64,000 nt of DNA, from the NCBI RefSeq assembly GCF_000336555.1, contig NZ_KB375281.1, forward strand, positions 4,332,155-4,396,154, given 5' to 3'. The DNA is from Afipia clevelandensis ATCC 49720 (GTDB lineage Bacteria; Pseudomonadota; Alphaproteobacteria; Rhizobiales; Xanthobacteraceae). Position numbers and translations under genes: made by a program. This document shows, piece by piece, positions 1 to 7,775 of this stretch. Below the pieces are notes generated by a model. It saw only the letters and a program-made list of their open reading frames with translations, searched no databases and was not told the DNA's origin. Numbering within the stretch: the first letter of the stretch is position 1; each line of letters begins with the position of its first letter.

Positions 1-1
1 G

Positions 2-190
2 TTGTTCGATCTGGTCGTGGAGCTGAAGTCGCGCGGCTACACCATTCTGCTGGTCGAGCAGAACAAGTATTTCGCCGCGCCGCTCGCGGACAGGTTTCTG
101 GTGGTCGAGCGTGGAACCATTGTCATGCGCCTGACTGCTGATGAACTGGAAGCGCAAGCCGATCTTGTCGACCGCACGCTGGGCGTTTGA
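2..190 (+). CDS. livF: Branched-chain-type ABC transporter ATPase LivF, C-terminal end (5' truncated by window)
   Basis: Only the last 62 or so codons are in the window. The segment holds the ABC H-loop region (TILLVEQNKYFAA, where LLVEQN is typical of LivF) followed by the usual short C-terminal tail. In LivF proteins this part closes the nucleotide site of the cytoplasmic ATPase that powers uptake of branched-chain amino acids or related carboxylates. It is followed after 8 bases by livH and then livM, the standard order. The P-loop and signature motif lie upstream of the window. In most LivF proteins the residue after VEQN is often V or A; K here is unremarkable. Confidence 0.85.
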   Translation: MFDLVVELKSRGYTILLVEQNKYFAAPLADRFLVVERGTIVMRLTADELEAQADLVDRTLGV

Positions 191-198
191 GAGGCATC

Positions 199-1077
199 AT
201 GTTCGATATTCCAATTCAGGTGCTGTTGGGGCAGGTGACGATCGGTCTCGTCAACGGGTCGTTCTACGCCATTCTCAGCCTGGGCCTCGCGCTCATCTTC
301 GGGCTTCTCAACGTGATCAACTTCGCGCACGGAGCCCTCTACATGCTTGGTGCGTTCGGCGTGTATCTGGCCATGCAGAAGCTGGGCGTGAACTACTGGT
401 GGTCGTTGATCCTTGTACCCGTCGTCGTTGGCGCATTCGGCGCCTTGATCGAGCGGCTTCTGCTGCGGCGGCTGTCGGGGCTCGATCATCTTTATGGCTT
501 GCTGTTCACGTTCGGTCTTGCGCTGGTTCTGGAAGGCATCTTCCGCGACATCTATGGCTCGGCCGGACTTCCATATCCGACGCCGCCGGCGCTGCGCGGA
601 CTGATCGATCTGGGCTTCATGCGGCTTCCGATCTATCGCGTCTGGATCGTCTGCATGTCGCTGCTGGTTTGCATCGCCGTCTGGTTCCTGATCGAACAGA
701 CACGGCTTGGCTCCTATCTCCGCGCAGGCACCGAGAATGCCCGGATCGTACAGGCGCTCGGCATCAATGTCCCGCTGATGGTGACGCTGGTCTATGCGCT
801 CGGAGCGGCGCTGGCCGCCTTCGCCGGTGTTCTTGCAGCCCCGATCTATCAGGTGCAGCCGCTGATGGGCTCCAACATCCTGATCATCACCTTCGCGGTC
901 GTCGTCATCGGCGGGCTTGGCTCCACCGCGGGTGCGATCATGACCGGGCTTGCGCTCGGCGTGATCGAAGGCCTGTCCAAGGTGTTCTATCCTGAAATCT
1001 CGTCAACCATCGTGTTCATCGTCATGGCGTTCGTGCTTCTGATCCGCCCTGCCGGCTTGTTTGGACGTGAAGCATGA
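199..1077 (+). CDS. livH: Branched-chain-type ABC transporter permease LivH
   Basis: About 292 residues, nearly all hydrophobic, with the LivH hallmark near the N-terminus (GLALIFGLLNVINFAHGALYM, residues about 30-50) and the conserved C-terminal GGLGSTAGAIMTGLALGVIE loop. It forms one half of the inner-membrane channel with LivM. I chose the ATG at 199 over an upstream TTG at 187 because a GAGAGG-like ribosome site precedes it and the protein then starts in the usual place. It overlaps livM by 4 bases (ATGA), which implies translational coupling. The substrate is unknown; the neighbouring CoA-ester enzymes suggest an organic acid rather than an amino acid. Confidence 0.93.
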   Translation: MFDIPIQVLLGQVTIGLVNGSFYAILSLGLALIFGLLNVINFAHGALYMLGAFGVYLAMQKLGVNYWWSLILVPVVVGAFGALIERLLLRRLSGLDHLYGLLFTFGLALVLEGIFRDIYGSAGLPYPTPPALRGLIDLGFMRLPIYRVWIVCMSLLVCIAVWFLIEQTRLGSYLRAGTENARIVQALGINVPLMVTLVYALGAALAAFAGVLAAPIYQVQPLMGSNILIITFAVVVIGGLGSTAGAIMTGLALGVIEGLSKVFYPEISSTIVFIVMAFVLLIRPAGLFGREA

Positions 1078-2111
1078 GCATATCCATGAGGACGTCCACC
1101 GCATTACTGATCAGCCTGCTCGTAATCGGGTTCATCGCGCCGTTCGCAGGCCTGTACACGCAATTTCTGATGAAGTGCGTCGCTCTCGCGTTGTTCGCCG
1201 TGGCTTTCAATTTTTTCACGGGAAACGTCGGTCTGCTTTCCATCGGCCATGCAGCCTTCTTCGGCATGGGCGCCTATGTCGCCGGTTACGTTACGAAAGA
1301 GTGGGCGTTGACGCCTGAACTCGCTCTCGTGGTCAGTCTTCTCACGGGTCTCGTGCTCGGCCTTGTGATGGGCGGCATGGCGATCCGGCGTCAGGGCATC
1401 TATTTCGCGATGATCACTCTGGCTTTGGCGCAGATGGTCTATTTCTTTTGCGTGCAGGCACCATTCACCGGCGCCGAGGATGGATTGCAGCGCATTCCAA
1501 GGCGTGACCTGTTTGGTGTCATTCATCTCACCGACGACCATGCGATGTACGTTTTCGTGCTCGTGGTCATGGTCGCAGTGGTATGGGCGTTTCAGCGGCT
1601 AATGGAAGCGCCGTTCGGTCAGGTTCTGCTTGCCATTCGGGACAACGAGCCGCGCGCAATTTCGCTCGGCTACGATGTGCAGGGCTACAAGCTGTCTGCA
1701 TTCGCGATGTCCGCGGCGGTTGCTGGACTGGCCGGTGGCATGAAGGCGCTGACGCTGGGCTTTGCGGGATTGCCGGACGCGCACTGGACCCAATCGGGCA
1801 ATGTCATTCTCATGTGTCTGCTCGGCGGGCTCGGCACGCCGCTCGGACCCATTATCGGCGCCATTCTGGTGGTGACGCTGGAAAGCAGGCTTTCCGGGCT
1901 TGGTACGATCCAGGTTGGTTCGCTGTCTGTCGATCTCTCGACCAAGGTTCCGATCATCATTGGGCTGATCTTCATGGTGTGCGTCCTGCTGTTTCGGCGC
2001 GGCATTGTCGGCGAGATCGCGGCCGCTTTCGACGCCGCGCGGGCTCGGCGCAAACCATCACCGGAGAGCAGCAATGCCGCGAAACGTGTTGACATCGCCA
2101 CCGCCGATTAG
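1074..2111 (+). CDS. livM: Branched-chain-type ABC transporter permease LivM
   Basis: 345 residues with multiple membrane segments. It carries the LivM signature FNFFTGNVGLLSIGHAAFFG (about residues 45-64) and the second conserved loop GGLGTPLGPIIGA. It pairs with LivH in the inner membrane. The start overlaps the livH stop codon (ATGA). The C-terminal tail from about residue 318 is polar and basic and probably cytoplasmic. No binding-protein gene follows; a remnant of one lies at 9513-9638, so the cognate periplasmic protein is either upstream of the window or elsewhere. Confidence 0.93.
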   Translation: MSISMRTSTALLISLLVIGFIAPFAGLYTQFLMKCVALALFAVAFNFFTGNVGLLSIGHAAFFGMGAYVAGYVTKEWALTPELALVVSLLTGLVLGLVMGGMAIRRQGIYFAMITLALAQMVYFFCVQAPFTGAEDGLQRIPRRDLFGVIHLTDDHAMYVFVLVVMVAVVWAFQRLMEAPFGQVLLAIRDNEPRAISLGYDVQGYKLSAFAMSAAVAGLAGGMKALTLGFAGLPDAHWTQSGNVILMCLLGGLGTPLGPIIGAILVVTLESRLSGLGTIQVGSLSVDLSTKVPIIIGLIFMVCVLLFRRGIVGEIAAAFDAARARRKPSPESSNAAKRVDIATAD

Positions 2112-2210
2112 TCTATTTATGCAAGTGACATGGCCGAGCGCGAGATAGAAGCGCGCGGCGATAAGATGATTTCGGGGCCGCTATCCTGGCTCCGTCGAGC
2201 GGAGTGCGCA

Positions 2211-3362
2211 GTGCAGGGGTTTGTCTTCCAGTCCACGAAATCGGTCCTGGTCGAGCCGGGATCGTCGTCTCGCATCGGAGAACTCGTCAGTTCACTTGGC
2301 TGCAAATCCGTGCTGATGGTGAGCGATCCGGGGGTCAGCGGCGCCGGGCTTCTTCAGCCGGGGTTGGATGGTCTGCGCCAGCATGGCGTGACCGTGACTC
2401 TCTTTACGGATGTCCAGGCCGATCCGCCGGTGCATGTGATCGACGCAGCGGTGAAAATGGCGAGGGACGCCGCGGTCGATGGTGTCGTGTCCATCGGCGG
2501 TGGAAGCTCCATGGATGTGGCGAAGCTGGTCGCGTTGCTGGCTGTCGGTGAGGAGCGGCTGGATGATATCTACGGCGTCGGCCTGGTGAAGGGGCGGCGT
2601 CTCCCGCTGGTGCTTGCGCCAACAACGGCAGGCACCGGCTCGGAGGTCACGCCGATCTCGATCGTGACGACAGGCGAGGGCGAAAAGAAGGGTGTCGTCT
2701 CGCCGGTCTTGCTGCCGGACTGGGCGGTACTCGATGCGGAACTGACCGTCGGTCTGCCCGCTCCGGTCACAGCAGCGACGGGTATCGATGCCATGGTCCA
2801 CGCCATCGAAGCCTATACCAGCAAGCGGCTCAAAAATCCGCTGTCGGATTCGCTCGCGCGTGAGGCGCTGCGCCTGCTGGGTGGAAACATTCACGAGGCT
2901 TGCCGCAACGGCATGAACCGCGAGGCGCGCCACAATATGCTGCTCGGGTCCATGCTTGCGGGCATGGCCTTTGCGAATGCGCCGGTCGCCGCCGTTCACG
3001 CGCTGGCTTACCCGGTCGGCGCGCGCTTTCACGTCCCGCATGGCTTGTCGAATTCGCTGGTGTTGCCGCAAGTCATTCGCTTCAATGCAGGTTCGGCCGA
3101 GAACCATTATGGCGAACTCGCAGGCATCCTTGTGCCGGCGGCGAAGGGAAATGCAGCCGAACGCACCGGGGCATTGGTGGACATGCTTTGCGCCTTGCCG
3201 GTGGAGCTCGGGTTGCCGACGCGGCTTCGCGATGTCGGCATCACGTCCGGCGATATTGGACTGCTGGCCGACGACGCGATGAAACAAACGCGCTTGCTGG
3301 TCAACAACCCGCGCGACGTCGCGCGCGCGGATGCGGTAGCGATCTACGAGGCCTCCCTATGA
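2211..3362 (+). CDS. Iron-containing (group III) alcohol dehydrogenase / maleylacetate-reductase-like
   Basis: A 383-residue NAD(P)-dependent alcohol dehydrogenase of the iron-activated family. Visible motifs are the nucleotide-binding GGGSSMDVAK (about residues 96-105), TTAGTGSEVTP, and the metal-ligand region GIDAMVHAIEAY with the later HALAYPVGARFHVPHG. I chose the GTG at 2211: a GGAG site lies 6 bases upstream, and it gives the family's usual length and places GGGS near residue 97. In-frame ATGs at 2130 and 2166 lack ribosome sites. The family oxidises or reduces simple alcohols, or reduces maleylacetate; which applies here cannot be read from sequence. It overlaps the next gene by 4 bases. 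Confidence 0.85.
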   Translation: MQGFVFQSTKSVLVEPGSSSRIGELVSSLGCKSVLMVSDPGVSGAGLLQPGLDGLRQHGVTVTLFTDVQADPPVHVIDAAVKMARDAAVDGVVSIGGGSSMDVAKLVALLAVGEERLDDIYGVGLVKGRRLPLVLAPTTAGTGSEVTPISIVTTGEGEKKGVVSPVLLPDWAVLDAELTVGLPAPVTAATGIDAMVHAIEAYTSKRLKNPLSDSLAREALRLLGGNIHEACRNGMNREARHNMLLGSMLAGMAFANAPVAAVHALAYPVGARFHVPHGLSNSLVLPQVIRFNAGSAENHYGELAGILVPAAKGNAAERTGALVDMLCALPVELGLPTRLRDVGITSGDIGLLADDAMKQTRLLVNNPRDVARADAVAIYEASL

Positions 3363-3805
3363 GCGAGCGTCCGAAGCCGGATCTCCGCAGCGGTTATGCC
3401 TACTTCCAGCTCATGACGACGCGCTGGATGGATAACGATTCCTACCGGCACATGAACAATACCACATACTATTCGTTCTTCGATTCCATCGTGAACCAGT
3501 ACCTCATCGAGAACGGCGTGCTGGATGTTGAAAAGAGCGAGGTGATCGGTCTGGTGGCCGAAACCATGTGCCGGTACTTCAGATCGGTCGGCTTCCCGTC
3601 CAGGCTCAATGTTGGATTGAGAGCCAGTCATATCGGCAACAGCAGCGTTCGTTACGATGTGGCGCTCTTCAGGGACGATGACGACGAAGCATCGGCGCAG
3701 GGGCACTTTGTCCATGTTTATGTCGACCGCGCGAGCGGACGGCCGGTGCCGATTCCCGAGAAGCTGAAGTCGGTAGTGAAGCCGCTGTATCGCGGCGAGG
3801 TCTGA
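3359..3805 (+). CDS. Hotdog-fold acyl-CoA thioesterase (4HBT/YbgC type)
   Basis: A 148-residue single hotdog domain. The N-terminal MTTRWMDNDSYRHMNNTTYY matches the 4-hydroxybenzoyl-CoA thioesterase family pattern, with the catalytic Asp (in WMDND) and the H-x-N-N turn before the central helix. These enzymes hydrolyse acyl- or aroyl-CoA thioesters in the cytoplasm. ATGA overlap with the dehydrogenase upstream makes it part of the same operon. It may release a dead-end or final acid from CoA in the pathway, or recycle CoA; the natural thioester is unknown. Confidence 0.85.
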   Translation: MSERPKPDLRSGYAYFQLMTTRWMDNDSYRHMNNTTYYSFFDSIVNQYLIENGVLDVEKSEVIGLVAETMCRYFRSVGFPSRLNVGLRASHIGNSSVRYDVALFRDDDDEASAQGHFVHVYVDRASGRPVPIPEKLKSVVKPLYRGEV

Positions 3806-3843
3806 GATTCAGTCGATCAACTGTATGCCCGCAGGAGAGACTA

Positions 3844-4617
3844 TTGGCCGACATAGATGTTGCCGTTCAGGACAGGATTGCGGTGGTGACGCTCAACCGG
3901 CCCGCCGAACGCAATGCCATGACGCTCGCGATGTGGGAAGGCATTGCCGATATTTTTTCTCGTCTCGGCGTTGATCCTGAAGTGCGTGCCATCATTCTGA
4001 CCGGCGCGGGCCGGAATTTCAGTGTCGGTGCCGATGTTTCGGAGTTCTCAAAGGTCCGTTCCAATATCGCGGAGAGCAAGGCTTACGAGGTCGCCGTGGA
4101 TGCATCGTCGGATGCGATCGCCAGCGCGCCGAAACCGGTCATTGCCGTTCTCGAGGGGTACTGCCTCGGCGGCGGATGTCATCTGTCGATGGCATGTGAT
4201 TTCCGCTACGCCGATGCCGAGACGTCGATCGGAATCCCCGCGGCGAAGCTCTCGATTGTCTATGGTGTGCGCAGCACCCAGCGGCTGCTTGCCCTGGTCG
4301 GGCTGGCGAATGCCAAGCGCGTTCTTTACGCCGCTGAACGGTTCAGGGCGGGTGATGCGGCGCGGATGGGACTGATCGACCACGTCTCCACGGACCCGAT
4401 GTCAGCCGCGAAGGCGCTGGCGGCGGATATCGCCGGGCTGGCACCCCTCTCGGTTGCGGGAGCCAAAAGGATATTGACCGGACTTTCAATGGGCGCCGGG
4501 GCGCTCGATCTGCGGGAGGCTGATTCATTGATCGACGCGGCGTCGGCCAGCGAGGATTATGAGGAGGGCCGGCGGGCGTTTGCCGAGAAGCGCCCTCCGG
4601 TGTTCCGCGGCAAGTGA
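3844..4617 (+). CDS. Enoyl-CoA hydratase/isomerase (crotonase family)
   Basis: A 257-residue crotonase. The oxyanion-hole segments are visible: NFSVGADVSEF (residues about 59-69) and EGYCLGGGCHLSMACDFRYA (about 104-123). The start is TTG at 3844, preceded by a good AGGAGA site 5-8 bases upstream; there is no ATG in a sensible place. Family members hydrate enoyl-CoA, but also isomerise, dehalogenate or open rings. The acidic residues normally used in hydration (E in the GxGGGxEL region) are not both present: the second loop has GGGCHLS where the classical hydratase has GGGCELA. His replaces the usual Glu, so the reaction may not be a simple hydration. Confidence 0.85.
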   Translation: MADIDVAVQDRIAVVTLNRPAERNAMTLAMWEGIADIFSRLGVDPEVRAIILTGAGRNFSVGADVSEFSKVRSNIAESKAYEVAVDASSDAIASAPKPVIAVLEGYCLGGGCHLSMACDFRYADAETSIGIPAAKLSIVYGVRSTQRLLALVGLANAKRVLYAAERFRAGDAARMGLIDHVSTDPMSAAKALAADIAGLAPLSVAGAKRILTGLSMGAGALDLREADSLIDAASASEDYEEGRRAFAEKRPPVFRGK

Positions 4618-4627
4618 GGGCAAAACC

Positions 4628-5383
4628 ATGAAGATGCATGTTCTGTCAGGTGGGCGGCTGCGGATGCGCAGGACCATCTATTTTCCCGATGCCGGCCGCG
4701 ACGAAACAATCGAACTTCCCGTCTCCTGCATGCTGATGCGCCACAAGCAGGGCAATGTGCTGTTCGATACCGGATGCCATCCCTCGATTGCGGAAAATCC
4801 CGAAGCGCGATGGGGCAGCGTCGCCAAGTATATGACGCCGATCATGCCGCCGGGCGACAACGTGCTCACAGGCCTGAAAGCGGTCGGTCTTGGTCCGGAT
4901 GATATTGATGTCGTCGTCTGCTCGCATCTTCATACGGATCACTGTGGCTGCAACGAGTTCTTCAGAAAATCGACGATTGTCGTGCATGCGCGCGAACTGG
5001 ACGCAGCGAGGGCGCCGGACGCGGCCGGATATTTTGCCGCAGACTGGGATCATCCCATTCCCATGAAGGCCATTGACGGACAGTTCGACCTGTTCGGTGA
5101 CGGGAAGATCGTGCTCGTTCCGTTGCCCGGTCACACGCCCGGGACCGTTGGGGCGCTGGTCAAGCTGGATCGCAGCGGCGAGTTCCTGCTCACGTCCGAC
5201 GCCGTCAGCATCAGGGAAAACCTCGACAAAAACATCGTTCCGAAGAACACGAAGAACGCGGAGGAATTCCTCAAATCGTTCGAGGAAATTCGCCGCATCG
5301 AGAAGGCCGGCGCAACAGTGATCTGCAGCCATGATGAAGCGCAATGGAATTCGTTGCGCAAAGGCATGGACGCTTACGAGTGA
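4628..5383 (+). CDS. Metallo-beta-lactamase-fold hydrolase, AHL-lactonase (AttM/AiiA) type
   Basis: 251 residues. The dinuclear-zinc motif HLHTDHCGC sits at about residues 99-107, followed by the third-metal-site His in LPLPGHTPGTV, the bridging Asp in LLTSDAVS and a distal His in ICSHDEAQ. The N-terminal pattern (short beta strands, PVSCMLMRHKQGNVLFDTG) and overall length resemble the N-acyl-homoserine lactonase branch of the superfamily. The ATG at 4628 was chosen because the upstream in-frame extension overlaps the hydratase and is compositionally unlike protein. In this operon it may open a lactone or cleave an ester intermediate; quorum quenching is possible but not implied by context. 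Confidence 0.82.
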   Translation: MKMHVLSGGRLRMRRTIYFPDAGRDETIELPVSCMLMRHKQGNVLFDTGCHPSIAENPEARWGSVAKYMTPIMPPGDNVLTGLKAVGLGPDDIDVVVCSHLHTDHCGCNEFFRKSTIVVHARELDAARAPDAAGYFAADWDHPIPMKAIDGQFDLFGDGKIVLVPLPGHTPGTVGALVKLDRSGEFLLTSDAVSIRENLDKNIVPKNTKNAEEFLKSFEEIRRIEKAGATVICSHDEAQWNSLRKGMDAYE

Positions 5384-5434
5384 TGCGCGGACTGGCCGCA
5401 AAAAATTGCAATTTCAACGACAAAGGATACCGGA

Positions 5435-6187
5435 ATGGACATGCATCTGAAGGGTAAGGTCGCTCTTGTCACCGGCGCGGGCCGTGACGTTGGCCGCGAA
5501 ATCGCACTCAGTCTCGCGGCGGAAGGTGCTGCGGTCGCGGTCAACTACAACGGATCGCGTGAGAAGGCTGAAGCGGTGGTTGCGGAGATCGAAAAAGCGG
5601 GTGGCAAGGCCATCGCCTGCAAGGCGAACGTTGCCAATTTCGATGAAGTCCAAGCCATGGTTGCGAAGGTAGTTGAGCATTTTGGCGGACTCAACATCGT
5701 GGTCAACAATGCCGGCGTGGCGCTTCGGAATCGCTTTGTCGACACAACGCCCGAGGAATGGAAGAAGCAGATCGATATCTGCCTCTACGGCGCCATTCAC
5801 ATTTCCAAGGCGGCGGCGCCTCATCTGGAAAAGGCCGGAGACGGGAGGATCATCGCGCTGGTGGGCGACTCATCCCGTGTCGGCGAGTCCGGACTTGCCA
5901 TCGTTGCGGCCGCGCGCAGCGGCGTTATTGCCTTGATGAAATCGCTGGCCCGGGAACTCGGACGTTTTGGAACGACGGCCAATACGATCTCGCTGGGATT
6001 GATCGAAACCCCGCACGATCTGGCGTGGGTGAATGCAAACCGCGACAAACTCACCAAGCTCTACCCGCTGCGCAGACTTGGCTTCCCGTCGGACATCGCA
6101 CCGATGGTCACGTTGCTGGCGTCGAAGCATGGCGGCTGGATTACTGGTCAGACGATCAGTATCAGCGGCGGTTTCAGCATGGTCTAA
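5435..6187 (+). CDS. SDR-family protein with degenerate catalytic site
   Basis: 250 residues with a Rossmann fold. The dinucleotide motif is TGAGRDVG (residues about 13-20) and the structural NNAG is present (VVNNAGVA). The region that should read Y-x-x-x-K is VAAARSGVIALMKS: Val occupies the catalytic Tyr position and Arg the Lys position. The flanking helix (SGVIALMKSLARELG) aligns cleanly, so this is substitution rather than a frameshift. It may be a non-redox or regulatory SDR, or a reductase using different residues. It sits between the lactonase-like gene and the CoA ligase in a tight plus-strand run. Start at ATG 5435; ATG 5441 is an alternative. Confidence 0.85.
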   Translation: MDMHLKGKVALVTGAGRDVGREIALSLAAEGAAVAVNYNGSREKAEAVVAEIEKAGGKAIACKANVANFDEVQAMVAKVVEHFGGLNIVVNNAGVALRNRFVDTTPEEWKKQIDICLYGAIHISKAAAPHLEKAGDGRIIALVGDSSRVGESGLAIVAAARSGVIALMKSLARELGRFGTTANTISLGLIETPHDLAWVNANRDKLTKLYPLRRLGFPSDIAPMVTLLASKHGGWITGQTISISGGFSMV

Positions 6188-6208
6188 CGAGCAAGCTGAG
6201 AGGGAGAC

Positions 6209-7774
6209 ATGCTCCACACAGATCTTATCGCGCCGATTCCCGCGCTGTTGCGCCGCCATGCGGAGGCGCGTGGCTCGAAAATCGCCTTCCGCGACGCCGA
6301 GACGGCGGTCACCTACGCCGATCTGGCGGCGCGCACTGCCAATCTGGCTGGTCATCTCGTTGATCACGGCGTGAAGCCGGGCGACAAGGTGGCGATCTTC
6401 CTGCCCAACTCGGTTGCCTGGATTGAAAGCTGTTTCGCCGTCAATCGGGCTGATGCCGTCGGTGTTCCTGTCAGTTATGAGGCAACAGCATCGGAGGTTC
6501 TTTATCGGCTTCAGGATGCCGGATGCACAGCCATCATCACCACCGATGAGCGGATGGACATGATTGCGGCTTTGCGCGCAGACGCGCCGTCGCTGAATTT
6601 GATTGTGCTGGTGGACCGTGGACCGGAAACCCGGCAGGGCTTGAGATATTCTGAATTTGCAGCAGGAAAGCCAAAATCGGCTCCGCCGGATTCACTCGAT
6701 ATCCACGCGCCTGCTTTCATTATCTACACATCCGGAACGACTGGCCGCGCAAAGGGGGTGTTGCTTTCGGTTCACAGTATGCTCTGGGTGGTCGCGGCCT
6801 GCTGGGCGCCGATCGCGGGCCTGTCCGAAGCAGACACCGTGCTGTCTCCGCTTCCGCTCTTTCATTCCTACGCGCTCAACCTTTCCGTGCTCGGCATTCT
6901 TGCGACCGGAGCGACCGAGTACGTCATGGAGAAGTATTCGACCACCGAGGCGGCGCGCCTGCTGAAGACCGGCGAGTTCACGGTATTCCCCGGTGTGCCG
7001 ACCATGTTTCACTACTTTCTCGAGGCGGCGAAATCAGAACCGGCGCAAGCGTTTCCGAAGCTGCGCATTGGCATGTCGGCCGGTGCGATCATGCCTGCGA
7101 CGCTCAATCGCGAATTCGAATCCCGTTTTGGAATCAAGCTGCTCGACGGTTACGGCATCACCGAGACGTCGACGATGGTGACGATGAACTGGATGACCGG
7201 TGCCCGCATCATGGGATCGTGCGGATTGCCTCTCCCCGGACTGGCTGTTCGTATTGTCTCCCCAGCGTCCGGAGACGATGTTGCGATCGGTGAAGAGGGC
7301 GAATTGATCGTTCGCGGTCCCAACCTGATGAGCGGCTATCATAACAAGCCGCAGGAGACCGCCGCCGCGTTGCGAAACGGCTGGTATCATACCGGCGATC
7401 TGGCGAAGAGTGACGAGAACGGCTTCCTGACGATCACGGGACGTCTCAAGGAGTTGATTATTCGCGGCGGTCAGAACATTGCTCCGGCCGAAATCGAGGA
7501 GGCGGTCAATTCTCTCGAAGACGTGATCGACAGCGCGGTGGTCGGCATCCCCCACCAACATCTGGGTGAGGTTCCGGCCTTGTTTGTCGTCACCCGGGGT
7601 GACGGACGTATCGACGCGGAGGCTGTTCTGGAACATTGCCGGGGCCGTTTGTCTTCTTATAAGGTGCCGTTCTCGGTTCATTTCGTGGCGGACATCCCGC
7701 GAACCGGATCGGGCAAGATCATCCGCTTCAAGCTGCGCGAAATGCTGGTCGCGCCGGAAAACAAGGCGTCATAA
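6209..7774 (+). CDS. AMP-forming acyl/aryl-CoA ligase
   Basis: 521 residues of the ANL adenylate-forming family. Motifs in order: phosphate loop IYTSGTTGRAKGVLLS (about 171-186), GYGITETS (about 313-320), the hinge region TGDLAKSDENGFLTITGR with RLKELIIRGGQNI, and the C-terminal catalytic Lys in PRTGSGKIIR. It activates a carboxylic acid to its CoA thioester using ATP and is the likely entry step for this operon. Start at ATG 6209 with GAGGGAG upstream. Only one base separates its stop from the next ATG, so the two are co-translated. Substrate is not deducible. Confidence 0.9.
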   Translation: MLHTDLIAPIPALLRRHAEARGSKIAFRDAETAVTYADLAARTANLAGHLVDHGVKPGDKVAIFLPNSVAWIESCFAVNRADAVGVPVSYEATASEVLYRLQDAGCTAIITTDERMDMIAALRADAPSLNLIVLVDRGPETRQGLRYSEFAAGKPKSAPPDSLDIHAPAFIIYTSGTTGRAKGVLLSVHSMLWVVAACWAPIAGLSEADTVLSPLPLFHSYALNLSVLGILATGATEYVMEKYSTTEAARLLKTGEFTVFPGVPTMFHYFLEAAKSEPAQAFPKLRIGMSAGAIMPATLNREFESRFGIKLLDGYGITETSTMVTMNWMTGARIMGSCGLPLPGLAVRIVSPASGDDVAIGEEGELIVRGPNLMSGYHNKPQETAAALRNGWYHTGDLAKSDENGFLTITGRLKELIIRGGQNIAPAEIEEAVNSLEDVIDSAVVGIPHQHLGEVPALFVVTRGDGRIDAEAVLEHCRGRLSSYKVPFSVHFVADIPRTGSGKIIRFKLREMLVAPENKAS

Positions 7775-7775
7775 C

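Noticed and set aside
2292-3287. 331-residue minus-strand open frame across the iron alcohol dehydrogenase
   Set aside because: Antisense to a gene with clear motifs; no recognisable domains and shadow-type composition.
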